From CAZDQL01 sp964507325 (GTDB lineage Bacteria > Planctomycetota > UBA1135 > GCA-002686595): a stretch of 64,000 nt of DNA. The position numbers were made by a program, and so were the translations under genes. The stretch is from the NCBI GenBank assembly GCA_964507325.1, contig CAZDQL010000020.1, positions 1 through 64,000 on the forward strand. The letters run 5' to 3'. The notes below the pieces were generated by a model. It was not told the DNA's origin, did no database searches, and saw only the letters and a program-made list of their open reading frames with translations. Shown here piece by piece: positions 16,956 through 24,587 of this stretch (its first letter is position 1; every line of letters starts with the position of its first letter).

Positions 16956-18241
16956 GGGTGCTCTTCCTGTGCGAGATCCCCGACCCCGGGGTGGGCTCCT
17001 CGGTGCGACAGATGTACCAGGAGGCGCGCCTGCTCCGGGAGCTTGGCCACGAGGTGGCGGTGGTGTCGACCGTGCGCGAGCGGGAGCGGGCGACCGAGAC
17101 AGAGATCGAGGGCACGCCGGTCTTCCGGCTCCACTCCGACTACCCCGTGCGCTGGCGACCCTGGGTCAGCCTGCACAACCGCGCCATCGATCGGCCGCTG
17201 CAGGAGATCCTCGAGCGCTGGAGGCCGGAGGTCGTCCACGCTCACCTGATCCACACCCACCTGGGCTACCACGCCCTGACCCAGGCGCGGCGCGCGGGTG
17301 CGGGGGTGGTCTTCACGGCCCACGACGTGATGGCCTTCTGCTACCAGAAGCTGACCTGCTTCCACGGCGGTGAGGCGCAGGGCGGTCGCGGCTGGGACGT
17401 CACGGCGCGCTTCGGAAAGTGCCTCGCCTGCCAGCGCTTCCGCTTCCGCCCCGGCCGCAACCGGGTTATTCGGCGGGTCCTGGGGCGCGACGTGCACCGC
17501 GTCACCGCCGTCAGCGACGCCCTGGCGGAGGTGCTGCGCGCCAACGGCGTGCGCGTCGATCGTCGGGTGCACAACGCCCTCGAGGTCGGCCCCACCCCCG
17601 CCCCCGACGAGGTGCGCGCCTTCCGGGAGCGCTTCGACCTGGTGGACAAGCCCTTGCTGGCCCTCGGCGGCCGCCTGCACTCCCAGAAGGGCGTGGGGAA
17701 GGCCTTCGAGATGCTGGCCCGCCTGCGGGGGGAGTTCCCCGACCTGCGCCTGATCGTCATGGGACGGCGCGAGGTCTACGACGGGGAGTTCCGGGCCCAG
17801 GCGCGGGAGCTCGGGGTGGAGGAGAGCGTCGTACCGACCGGCTGGCTCGCCGGAGACGAGCTGCGCAGCGCCTACGCCGCGACCGACGTCTTCATCACTC
17901 CTTCGATCTGCTTCGACACCTTCGGCCTGGTCAACCTGGAGGCGATGGAGCACGCCAAGCCCGTCGTGGCGACCCTCTTCGGGGGCTCCCGGGAGGTGGT
18001 CGAGGAGGGGCGCACCGGCTTCGTGGCCAACCCCTTCGACGTGGCCGGCTACGCGGAGTGCATCGCCCGGCTGCTGCGCGACCCGGACCTGCGGCGCAGC
18101 ATGGGCCAGGCCGGTCGGCGGCGGCTCGAGGAGCACTTCACCATCGAACGCCTGACCGAGGAGTTCCTGGAGGAGTACCGGCAGGCCCTGGCTGCCCGCG
18201 CCGGGGGGGCGCCTCGAATCGGGACGGGGCAGGAAGGGTAG
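16952..18241 (+). CDS. Glycosyltransferase family 4 (EX7E with Asp)
   Basis: A 429-aa GT-B protein beginning MRVLFLCEIPDPGVGSSVRQ. The acceptor domain has FTAHDVMAFCYQKLTCFHGG and a cluster of cysteines (CLACQRF) that may bind a metal, an unusual extra for GT4 proteins. The donor motif reads DTFGLVNLEAMEHAKPVV: the first glutamate of EX7E is replaced by Asp, a conservative change. ATG 16952 overlaps the previous stop (ATGA). It is the last gene of the run; a 99-bp gap with a promoter-like hexamer follows. Sugar specificity is unknown. Confidence 0.88.
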   Translation: MRVLFLCEIPDPGVGSSVRQMYQEARLLRELGHEVAVVSTVRERERATETEIEGTPVFRLHSDYPVRWRPWVSLHNRAIDRPLQEILERWRPEVVHAHLIHTHLGYHALTQARRAGAGVVFTAHDVMAFCYQKLTCFHGGEAQGGRGWDVTARFGKCLACQRFRFRPGRNRVIRRVLGRDVHRVTAVSDALAEVLRANGVRVDRRVHNALEVGPTPAPDEVRAFRERFDLVDKPLLALGGRLHSQKGVGKAFEMLARLRGEFPDLRLIVMGRREVYDGEFRAQARELGVEESVVPTGWLAGDELRSAYAATDVFITPSICFDTFGLVNLEAMEHAKPVVATLFGGSREVVEEGRTGFVANPFDVAGYAECIARLLRDPDLRRSMGQAGRRRLEEHFTIERLTEEFLEEYRQALAARAGGAPRIGTGQEG

Positions 18242-18276
18242 AGCGGGGCGGGGCGGCGATCCGATCCCTTTCGAGG

Positions 18277-18282
18277 TACGCT
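18277..18282 (+). promoter_or_regulatory. Possible -10 hexamer TACGCT
   Basis: TACGCT is 58 nt upstream of the radical SAM start at 18341, giving a leader of about 50 nt. Leader length is close to that of the first radical SAM gene (57 nt from its hexamer). Confidence 0.35.
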
Positions 18283-18340
18283 TTTCCGCCAGCCGCCTCG
18301 GGCGGCCAGCGCCTCCCTCCTCCTTCCCCACATCGCCGCC

Positions 18341-19747
18341 ATGCGCAAGACGCTCTTGACCTACGTCAAGCCCCACGTCCAGGAGGACCCTCTCTCGATG
18401 GTCCTGGGGATCTGCTATCTGGGCGCCACCCTCGAACGCGAGGGGATCCCCGTCGAGCTCCACGACGAGCGCATCGTCAGCGACCAGGAGACGCGGGCCG
18501 CCATCGAGCGCAACGACGTGATCGGTTTCAGCGCCCTGACCCCCAACGTGCGCCGGGCCATCGCCTGGGCGGAGTACGCCAAGCAGCAGGGCAAGACGAC
18601 GATCGTCGGCGGTCCCCACGCCTCGGTGGACCAGGGGATGTTCCTCGACACCGGGCACTTCGACTACGTGCTGAAGGGGGAAGCGGAGAACACCTTCCCC
18701 CAGATGCTGAAGGCCCTGGAGGGTGGCGACGACGCGGAGCTGGCCGCGGTGCCCGGACTGGCCGCCATGCGCGACGGGGAGCTGGCCTTCGACAGCCCCG
18801 CGCCGCCGCTGATCAAGAAGCTGGACGACGTGCCGGTGCCGGCGCGCCACCTGCTGCCGATGCAGGCCTACTTCGACAACAACCCCGAGCGCTTGGTTTA
18901 CGTACTCACCACCCGCGGCTGCCCCTTCAAGTGCATCTTCTGCCAGAAGGAGCTCACCGGCCGCGGCTTCCGCGTGCGCTCGGTGCAGCTGATCGTCGAC
19001 GAGGTGCAGCACCTGCTCGAGACCTACGATCCCGGAGCGATCCTCTTCGTCGACGAGATCCTCACCCTGCGCAAGAAGCGCATCCACGAGATGTGCGACG
19101 AGATCCTGCGCCGTGGGCTGAAGTTCGAGTGGGTGGCCAACACGCGCGCGGACTGCGTCGACTTCCCGCTCCTGAAGCACATGCACCGGGCCGGGTGCCG
19201 GCGCATCTACTACGGCTGGGAGTCCGGCTCCCAGCGCATGCTGGACGTCCTCAAGAAGGACCTGACCCCCGAGCTGATCATCGACACCGCGCGCATGACG
19301 CGCCGGGCGGGGATCTGGGCCAAGGTCTACCTGATCGTGGGCTCCCCCGGTGAGACCCAGGCCGACATCGAGGAGACGGAGAAGGTGCTGCGCTTGGCGG
19401 GACCGGACCTGGTGCGCATCTCGGTCTTCAACCCGCTGGTGGGCACCGAGTCCTGGGACACCCTGCAGGCCTCGATCGACGTCACGGACCTGTCGGAGAA
19501 CTACGTCTCCTCCAACCGCTCCGGGTACCGGCACGAGAACTTCACCCAGGTGGAGCTGGAGGAGCTGCGCAAGAACATGGTGCGCTCCTACGAGCGCTGG
19601 TACTACGCCATGCCCCAGCGCCTGCGGCGCTTCTGGGAGCGGGGGCTCTACTATCTGGAGAACCCCGCCCACGGCCGCAAGCGCATCGGACGCGCCCTGG
19701 GGCTCGTGCCGCCGCCGCGCCGGCACGTGGTCACCAGCCACCATTGA
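18341..19747 (+). CDS. B12-binding-domain radical SAM protein
   Basis: A 468-aa radical SAM enzyme with a cobalamin-binding-type N-terminal domain (residues about 1-140; VIGFSALTPNVRRA, IVGGPHAS) and the iron-sulfur motif CPFKCIFC near residue 192. ILFVDEILTLRK and YYGWESGSQRML follow, the usual barrel strands for SAM and radical handling. It differs from the 10957 protein in most positions, so the two are distant paralogs rather than a recent duplication. It ends with a basic helix-rich tail. Its stop overlaps a possible TTG of the next gene. In this class substrates are often lipids or hopanoid-like molecules; here only the glycan context is known. Confidence 0.85.
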   Translation: MRKTLLTYVKPHVQEDPLSMVLGICYLGATLEREGIPVELHDERIVSDQETRAAIERNDVIGFSALTPNVRRAIAWAEYAKQQGKTTIVGGPHASVDQGMFLDTGHFDYVLKGEAENTFPQMLKALEGGDDAELAAVPGLAAMRDGELAFDSPAPPLIKKLDDVPVPARHLLPMQAYFDNNPERLVYVLTTRGCPFKCIFCQKELTGRGFRVRSVQLIVDEVQHLLETYDPGAILFVDEILTLRKKRIHEMCDEILRRGLKFEWVANTRADCVDFPLLKHMHRAGCRRIYYGWESGSQRMLDVLKKDLTPELIIDTARMTRRAGIWAKVYLIVGSPGETQADIEETEKVLRLAGPDLVRISVFNPLVGTESWDTLQASIDVTDLSENYVSSNRSGYRHENFTQVELEELRKNMVRSYERWYYAMPQRLRRFWERGLYYLENPAHGRKRIGRALGLVPPPRRHVVTSHH

Positions 19748-19761
19748 GCGGGAGAGCTGCC

Positions 19762-20286
19762 GTGCGGCGACCGGTGGTGGGGGTGATGGGCTCCGGCAGC
19801 CACCCCTGGCCGGAGCGCGCCGTCCCCCTGGGGCGCTGGCTGGCGGAACGCGGGGTGCACCTCCTGACCGGAGGTGGGAGTGGCGTGATGGCCGCGGTGA
19901 GCGAGGCCTTCGCCGCCGTGCGCGGGCGCGAGGGGTTGGTGATCGGCGTCCTGCCCGGCTTCCCCGACGGCGCGGCGCCGCCCGGCTACCCGAACCCCGC
20001 CGTGGAGCTCGCCATCCGCACCCACCTCCCCGGCCGCGGGGAGGAGGGGAGCGGTCCCCGCTCGCGCAACGCGATCAACGTCTTGAGCTCCGACCTGCTG
20101 GTGGCCCTCCCCGGAGGGGCGGGGACCGCCAGCGAGGTGGCCTTCGCCGCCCGCTTCGCCAAGCCGCTGGTGGCCTGGTTGGAGAGCCCGGACGAGCTCC
20201 CCGGCCTGACCGAGGGCACGACCGTGGCACCCGACCTGGAGGGGGTGATCGCCTTCCTCGAGGCGCGACTGGCGCAGTTCCCCTGA
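19762..20286 (+). CDS. LOG-family / TIGR00725-type protein (Rossmann, nucleotide-binding)
   Basis: A 174-aa protein with the lysine-decarboxylase-like (LOG) fold: GVMGSGSHPW, LLTGGGSGVM and the diagnostic PGGAGTASEVAFAA. True LOG enzymes cleave ribose 5-phosphate from cytokinin nucleotides; the wider bacterial group mostly has unknown nucleotide-related functions. GTG 19762 is preferred over TTG 19744 because GGGAG at 19750-19754 is 7 nt before it. The 3' end is convergent with the SenB-like gene, and a shared hairpin overlaps the stop. No specific link to the glycan genes is visible. Confidence 0.75.
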   Translation: MRRPVVGVMGSGSHPWPERAVPLGRWLAERGVHLLTGGGSGVMAAVSEAFAAVRGREGLVIGVLPGFPDGAAPPGYPNPAVELAIRTHLPGRGEEGSGPRSRNAINVLSSDLLVALPGGAGTASEVAFAARFAKPLVAWLESPDELPGLTEGTTVAPDLEGVIAFLEARLAQFP

Positions 20287-20315
20287 CTCGGTACTGCCCC
20301 GCACCAGGTCAGGGG
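20280..20315. terminator. Bidirectional hairpin between convergent genes
   Basis: CCCCTGAC (20280-20287) pairs perfectly with GTCAGGGG (20308-20315) across a 20-nt loop. It overlaps the stop of the LOG-family gene and lies 8 bp from the stop of the opposing SenB-like gene. There is no T-run, so it is a candidate terminator or RNA-stabilising stem for both strands. Confidence 0.5.
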
Positions 20316-20322
20316 GACGCCG

Positions 20323-21282
20323 CTACAGGAGCTCCGCGAGTAGCTCCCGCCACGCCTGGATCTCGCGCTGCGGTTCCGTCATCCAGGCGCGCTCGCGGGA
20401 GCGCTCGGTGAGCTCCGCCAGGAACTCGGGGTCCGCTTCCGCCCGCTCGAGCAGCCGCGCGCAGGCCGTGGCGTCGCCGACGGGAAAGAGGCCGGGGTGG
20501 TCCTCTCCCAGGAGCCCCACCGAGCCCTCCACCGCGGTGGACAAGACCCCGACCCCCACGGCGAAGGCCTCCGTCACGACGTTCGAGCCCCCCTCTGCCC
20601 GCGAGGTGGAGAGCATCAGCCTGGAGCGCGCCAGGACCTTCAGGGCCTCCGCCCGCGGCCGGCCACCGAGCCACCGGTAGCGGGGGGTGGCCTGCGACGC
20701 GCGGCGGGCGCTCTCCCCCAGGGCCGGGTCCAGAGCACTCCCCAGGTGGGTCACCACCACCCGCGTGTCGGCGGGCAGGGCCTCCACGGCGCGGATCGCG
20801 AGCAGCGGGTCCTTCACCGGCCGCAGATTGGCGAGCAAGGAGACCTCGAAGATCTCGGGGTCGATCGGCGGCCGCTCCGAAGGTGTCGGGAGGGACTGGA
20901 GGATCACCCGCGCCTTGGAGCGGTACTCGGCCGGCAGGGCGCCCAAGGCCAGCTCCTGCAGGAGCACGATCCGATCGGCGATCGCGAAGCTGTCTCGTAC
21001 CGAGTCGCCGCGGTTTCCGCCGCCCGCCAGGTCGCTGTAGAGGTCGGTCCCCGTGGCCGCCACGACGATCGGGCGGTCGGGGTGGGCGGCGTGGAAGCGC
21101 ACGACCGCTCCGTGTGTACGACGTGCGTGTAGGGCGATCAGGAGATCGCACGGGCGGCCGTCCCAGCCCACGCTGTGCTGCACGTGCCACCCCAGCCCCC
21201 TCAGGATCCGCGCCCAGCGCAGGGCCGTGGTGCGGTTCCCTCCCCGGATCTTGCCGGGCATGGCCAAGGCGGCGGTGGGCAT
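20323..21282 (-). CDS. senB: SenB-like selenosugar synthase / TIGR04348 glycosyltransferase
   Basis: A 319-aa compact GT-B protein. The block ALRWARILRGLGW, CDLLIALHARR, VVAATGTDLYSDL and IVLLQELALGALP is the pattern I know from the TIGR04348 family, which includes SenB, the enzyme that makes a selenosugar from selenophosphate and UDP-sugar in selenoneine synthesis. YRWLGGRPRAEAL and AEGGSNVVTEAF (intact EX7E) complete it. Its usual partners (EgtB-like SenA, selenophosphate synthetase) are absent here. The start is the ATG at 21280-21282; TACACT lies 6 nt upstream. It is divergent from the DUF4259 gene. Could instead be a generic GT4 outlier, but the match is close. Confidence 0.65.
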   Translation of the reverse strand: MPTAALAMPGKIRGGNRTTALRWARILRGLGWHVQHSVGWDGRPCDLLIALHARRTHGAVVRFHAAHPDRPIVVAATGTDLYSDLAGGGNRGDSVRDSFAIADRIVLLQELALGALPAEYRSKARVILQSLPTPSERPPIDPEIFEVSLLANLRPVKDPLLAIRAVEALPADTRVVVTHLGSALDPALGESARRASQATPRYRWLGGRPRAEALKVLARSRLMLSTSRAEGGSNVVTEAFAVGVGVLSTAVEGSVGLLGEDHPGLFPVGDATACARLLERAEADPEFLAELTERSRERAWMTEPQREIQAWRELLAELL

Positions 21283-21288
21283 CGGGGG

Positions 21289-21294
21289 AGTGTA
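21289..21294 (-). promoter_or_regulatory. -10-like hexamer TACACT, leaderless arrangement
   Basis: On the minus strand TACACT ends 6 nt before the ATG of the SenB-like gene, with CCCCCG between. No Shine-Dalgarno is present. TTGACC occurs 21 bp further upstream, which is too far for a standard -35. Confidence 0.4.
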
Positions 21295-21329
21295 TCCTCG
21301 AGTAGGAGAAGATCCGGTCAAGAGCAGCG

Positions 21330-21845
21330 ATGGCGGCCTGGGGAATCCGAAGCCTCGAGAACGACGAAGCCGCCGCTTGGATGGCGCGCTTCGCAGCGCG
21401 TCCCGATCCGGCGGCGCTGGAGGCCGCGTTCGACGCCCTCGACGAAGACGAGGGAGTGGCCACGGCGCGCGCGGCCCTGGCGGCGGCGGAGGTGGTGGCG
21501 GCCTGGTTCGGACGGCCCGCTCCGGAGATTCCCCCGCCGGTGACCGCTTGGCTCTTCGGTCGCCGGGCCGCGCTGGAGGAGGCCTTGCTCGTCCGGGCGC
21601 GCGGGGCGGTCGATCGGGTCGCGGGCGCGGGGGAGCTGCGTCGCCGACGGGAGGAGACCGGTGAGCTGGTCGCCTGGACGAGTGCGCTGGAGGAGCTGCG
21701 CGCACGCCTCGGCGAGAGCCCTAGAGCTTCCCTTCGACCAGCTCCAAGACGGCCACCTCCCGCCGCTGAGCCTCGTCCTGGAGCTCGCGGGCGCGAGCCA
21801 GATACTCCTGGGCGCGATCGGAGTCCTTCAACTCCGTCGCATTGA
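21330..21845 (+). CDS. DUF4259 domain protein
   Basis: A 171-aa frame whose start MAAWGIRSLENDEAAAWMARF is the hallmark of DUF4259 (typically M-G-A-W-G ... N-D-x-A). The domain occupies residues 1-130. Family function is unknown; members are small cytosolic helical proteins. The last 40 residues, rich in Pro, Arg and Ala, are unlike the domain and are read antisense to the 3' end of ftcD (125-bp convergent overlap), so the natural protein may have lost its original stop or the tail is junk. ATG 21330 has only a weak purine stretch upstream. It is divergent from the SenB-like gene. Confidence 0.65.
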   Translation: MAAWGIRSLENDEAAAWMARFAARPDPAALEAAFDALDEDEGVATARAALAAAEVVAAWFGRPAPEIPPPVTAWLFGRRAALEEALLVRARGAVDRVAGAGELRRRREETGELVAWTSALEELRARLGESPRASLRPAPRRPPPAAEPRPGARGREPDTPGRDRSPSTPSH

Positions 21846-23385
21846 TGCGCACGTTGAGCGCCGCGCCGAGAGCCGCGGTGCGGCAGCAGGCCGCTCCCAC
21901 CCCCGCGTCGGAGACGGAGGCGGACATGCCGCTCTCCGCCATGGCGCGGCAGGCCTCGAGTGCCTCGAGGGCGACCTCCATCACGCGCAGGGGGACCTCG
22001 ATCGCCCGGCGCGTCGCCTCCTGAACGCGCTCCTCCCGCTCGGACGGGTCGGCGCGCCAGGCGGCCATGATGGCGTTGAAGGCCTCGGTGTCGCGGTCGA
22101 CCAGGCTGCAGAGCTCGACGTGGCAGGCCTTGGCGCGCTCCGCCCAGTCGCCGAACTCCTCCCAGCGCTCGTCCCAGCCGCGCTTGTGGGAGGAGAGGTT
22201 GGCCACCATCGCCGCCAGCGCCGCGCCCAGGGCGCCGACCGCCGCCGAGACCGAGCCGCCACCGGGGGCGGGGGACTCCGAAGCGGTCTCCTCGACGAAG
22301 GCCTTCAGCGTGCGGTCCACCAGCCGCTGGCCCCGGTTCGTGGCGATGGCGTACTCGATGATCTTCTCCTCGGGGACGAAGGGCGAGAGCTCGTCGAGCC
22401 CCATCGAGCGCACGGCGATCTTGATCAGCTCGGCGTCCGCCACCCCGGTGGAGCGTTTCTGGAGGCGCAGGTAGTGGCGCCCCGCCTCGAGCATCGCCTC
22501 CAGCGGCACGAGTCCCACCACCTCGGAGCCGGTCACGCGCATGCCGCGCGCCGCGGCCTTCTCGCAGCACTCGTCGAAGGCGCGGTGCAGCGGGGTCACG
22601 CCCAGCTTGGTCAGGTTCATCGACACCTGGGCGATGCCGTACTCCTCGATGAACCAGCCGATCCCCTTGACGCACTCCAGCGACCCCGGAGTCCAGACCG
22701 GGTTCCCCTCCTCGTCGCGCACGATCTCGCCCGTGAGGGGGTCGGGCTCGCGGCGGATGCGCCCCTTCTCGCGCACGTCGAAGGCCACCGCGTTGGCGCG
22801 GCGCGTCGAGGTGGTGTTCAGGTTGGCGTTGTAGGCGATCAGGAAGTCGCGCGCCCCCACGGCGCTGACGCCGTAGCGCGGGTCCAAGGTCGCCGGCCCG
22901 TAGTCGGGAGCCCAATCGGGGTCGGCCAGCTTGTCCGCCAGTCCCTCGTACTCCCCGGCGCGCACCACCGCCAGGTTGCGGCGCTCCTCGCTCCGGGCGG
23001 CGTACTCGTAGAGGTAGACGCTGATGGAGAGCTCCTCGCCGAGGCGCGCCCCCAGGGTGCGGGCGTACTCGACCGTCTCCTCCATCGTCACCCCCGCGAT
23101 CGGGATCAGGGGGCAGACGTCCATGGCCCCGAAACGCGGGTGCTCCCCCCGGTGCTCGCGCATGTCGATCAGCTCCTTGCCGGTCCGCGCCGCGGCGATC
23201 GCCGCCTCGATCACGGGCTCCGGCTCGCCGACGAAGGTGAAGACCGTGCGATTGGTGGCGGCCCCGGGGTCCACGTCGAGCAGGCTGACTCCCTCGACGG
23301 AACGGACGGCGGCGGCGATGGCGTCGAGGACGGCGGAATCGCGCCCCTCGCTGAAGTTGGGGACGCACTCGATCAGACGGGTCAT
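21721..23385 (-). CDS. ftcD: Glutamate formimidoyltransferase / formimido-THF cyclodeaminase (bifunctional)
   Basis: A 554-aa cytosolic enzyme joining two steps of histidine breakdown. The N-terminal part (about 1-325) moves the formimino group from formiminoglutamate to tetrahydrofolate: MTRLIECVPNFSEGRD and EHRGEHPRFGAMDVCPLIPI carry the family residues, including the catalytic His. The C-terminal part (about 345-554) is the cyclodeaminase that releases ammonia and forms methenyl-THF (APGGGSVSAAVGALGAALA). Length is close to the 541-aa mammalian FTCD, so the fusion is complete. AGGAG is 6 nt before the ATG. No other hut genes are nearby. Its 3' end overlaps the DUF4259 frame. Confidence 0.93.
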   Translation of the reverse strand: MTRLIECVPNFSEGRDSAVLDAIAAAVRSVEGVSLLDVDPGAATNRTVFTFVGEPEPVIEAAIAAARTGKELIDMREHRGEHPRFGAMDVCPLIPIAGVTMEETVEYARTLGARLGEELSISVYLYEYAARSEERRNLAVVRAGEYEGLADKLADPDWAPDYGPATLDPRYGVSAVGARDFLIAYNANLNTTSTRRANAVAFDVREKGRIRREPDPLTGEIVRDEEGNPVWTPGSLECVKGIGWFIEEYGIAQVSMNLTKLGVTPLHRAFDECCEKAAARGMRVTGSEVVGLVPLEAMLEAGRHYLRLQKRSTGVADAELIKIAVRSMGLDELSPFVPEEKIIEYAIATNRGQRLVDRTLKAFVEETASESPAPGGGSVSAAVGALGAALAAMVANLSSHKRGWDERWEEFGDWAERAKACHVELCSLVDRDTEAFNAIMAAWRADPSEREERVQEATRRAIEVPLRVMEVALEALEACRAMAESGMSASVSDAGVGAACCRTAALGAALNVRINATELKDSDRAQEYLARARELQDEAQRREVAVLELVEGKL

Positions 23386-23453
23386 GGGGGCTCCTCGGAA
23401 TGGAAGGGCGAGTAGGTTAGCGGGGGGGAGCTTTCCCGGCGAGGGCGTGGCAG

Positions 23454-23459
23454 TATTGG
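23454..23459 (+). promoter_or_regulatory. -10-like hexamer TATTGG, leaderless arrangement
   Basis: TATTGG sits 6 nt before the ATG of the GNAT gene at 23466, with no ribosome site between. The 80-bp divergent gap also holds TAACCT on the minus strand about 30 nt before the ftcD ribosome site. Confidence 0.3.
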
Positions 23460-23465
23460 TCGTCG

Positions 23466-24575
23466 ATGGAGACGACCCCCCGCTCCGCCGCACCCGAGGT
23501 CACCACCCGCAGCGCCGGTCCCACCGACCGCGCCGCCCAGGCCGCGCTCTACGACCGCTGCTTCGAGAAGCGCGACGGCGAGCGGGTGGTCCCCTGGCGC
23601 TACGACGCGAACCCCCACGGGCGCGCCCTGTCCCGCGTGGGGAATCTGGCGGGGGGGGAGCTGATCTCCAACTACGCCTGTTCGCCGCGCGTCGTCCTGC
23701 TCCACGGCGAAGAGCTCGGCCGCCCGCGGGTCGGACAGACCGGCGACGTGATGACCCACCCCGACCATCGGCGGGGCGGGGTCTTCAGCGGCTTGGACCG
23801 CGAGACCCTGGCGGATGCCCGCGACGCGGGGTGGAGCGCGGTCTTCGGGCTGCCGAACCGCCGCTCGGCCCACATCTTCGTGGGGGAGCTCGGCTGGCGC
23901 GAGGTGGGGGGGCTGCGTCCCTGGACCTTCGTCCTGCGCCCCGACGCCACGGCTCGCCAGGAGCGCCTGCGCGCCGGTCGTCTCGCCGCGGCGGCGGTCC
24001 CCTGGGTCCACCGGCGGGGGCGGGCGATGAGGTCGCGGTTGCGCCGCGAGGCGGGGGCCTGCGAGGCGCGTCGTCTGGAGCGCTTCACGCCGGAGGTCGA
24101 CCCCCTGTCGCTGGAGGTGGCGCGCGACTACGCCTGGATGGTGCGGCGCGACCACGCCTACCTGAATTGGCGCTTCCTCGACGCCCCCAGCGGGCGCTTC
24201 GCCGCGCTGGGAGCGAGCGCGGCCACGGGGGAGCTCGCGGGGTACGGGGTGGTGCAGCTCCCCGCCGCGGGGGAGGCGCTGGGGCACGTGATCGAGGTGC
24301 TGGCTCCCGACCCCGCCGCCTGGGCCTGCGTCCTCGAGGGGGCGCTGGCGCTCCTCGAAGAGGCGGGTGCCTCGGTGGCCCGCGCCCACGCCGTCACCGG
24401 CTCCCGCTGGGAAGGGGAGCTCGCCTCGCGCGGATTCCGCCCCCCCAAGGCGGCGGACTCCAAGCCGGTGATCGCCCACGTGCTCGCTGCGGACCACCCC
24501 TTGGCCCAGGCCACGCAGCGGCCCCGGGAGTGGTTCTTCACCGACGGGGACCGGGACGACGAATTGGTGCGGTGA
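23466..24575 (+). CDS. GNAT-family N-acyltransferase
   Basis: A 369-aa protein with a GNAT fold in its first half. QTGDVMTHPDHRRGGVFSGL, near residue 95, is the acetyl-CoA pyrophosphate loop (R-R-G-G-V). FGLPNRRSAHIF follows, a block seen in large GNAT proteins of polysaccharide loci that acylate amino-sugars or lipids. The second half (about 215-350) looks like another degenerate GNAT repeat. ATG 23466 is preceded by a hexamer 6 nt upstream rather than a Shine-Dalgarno. It is followed 12 bp later by the NodB-type deacetylase, which suggests coordinated N-deacetylation and N-acylation of a glycan. Confidence 0.8.
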   Translation: METTPRSAAPEVTTRSAGPTDRAAQAALYDRCFEKRDGERVVPWRYDANPHGRALSRVGNLAGGELISNYACSPRVVLLHGEELGRPRVGQTGDVMTHPDHRRGGVFSGLDRETLADARDAGWSAVFGLPNRRSAHIFVGELGWREVGGLRPWTFVLRPDATARQERLRAGRLAAAAVPWVHRRGRAMRSRLRREAGACEARRLERFTPEVDPLSLEVARDYAWMVRRDHAYLNWRFLDAPSGRFAALGASAATGELAGYGVVQLPAAGEALGHVIEVLAPDPAAWACVLEGALALLEEAGASVARAHAVTGSRWEGELASRGFRPPKAADSKPVIAHVLAADHPLAQATQRPREWFFTDGDRDDELVR

Positions 24576-24587
24576 AACGGTGACGCG

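Noticed and set aside
10957..19747. Possibility that the two radical SAM genes are a recent tandem duplication
   Set aside because: Their sequences outside the CxxxCxxC motif and barrel signatures differ widely, so they are distant paralogs.
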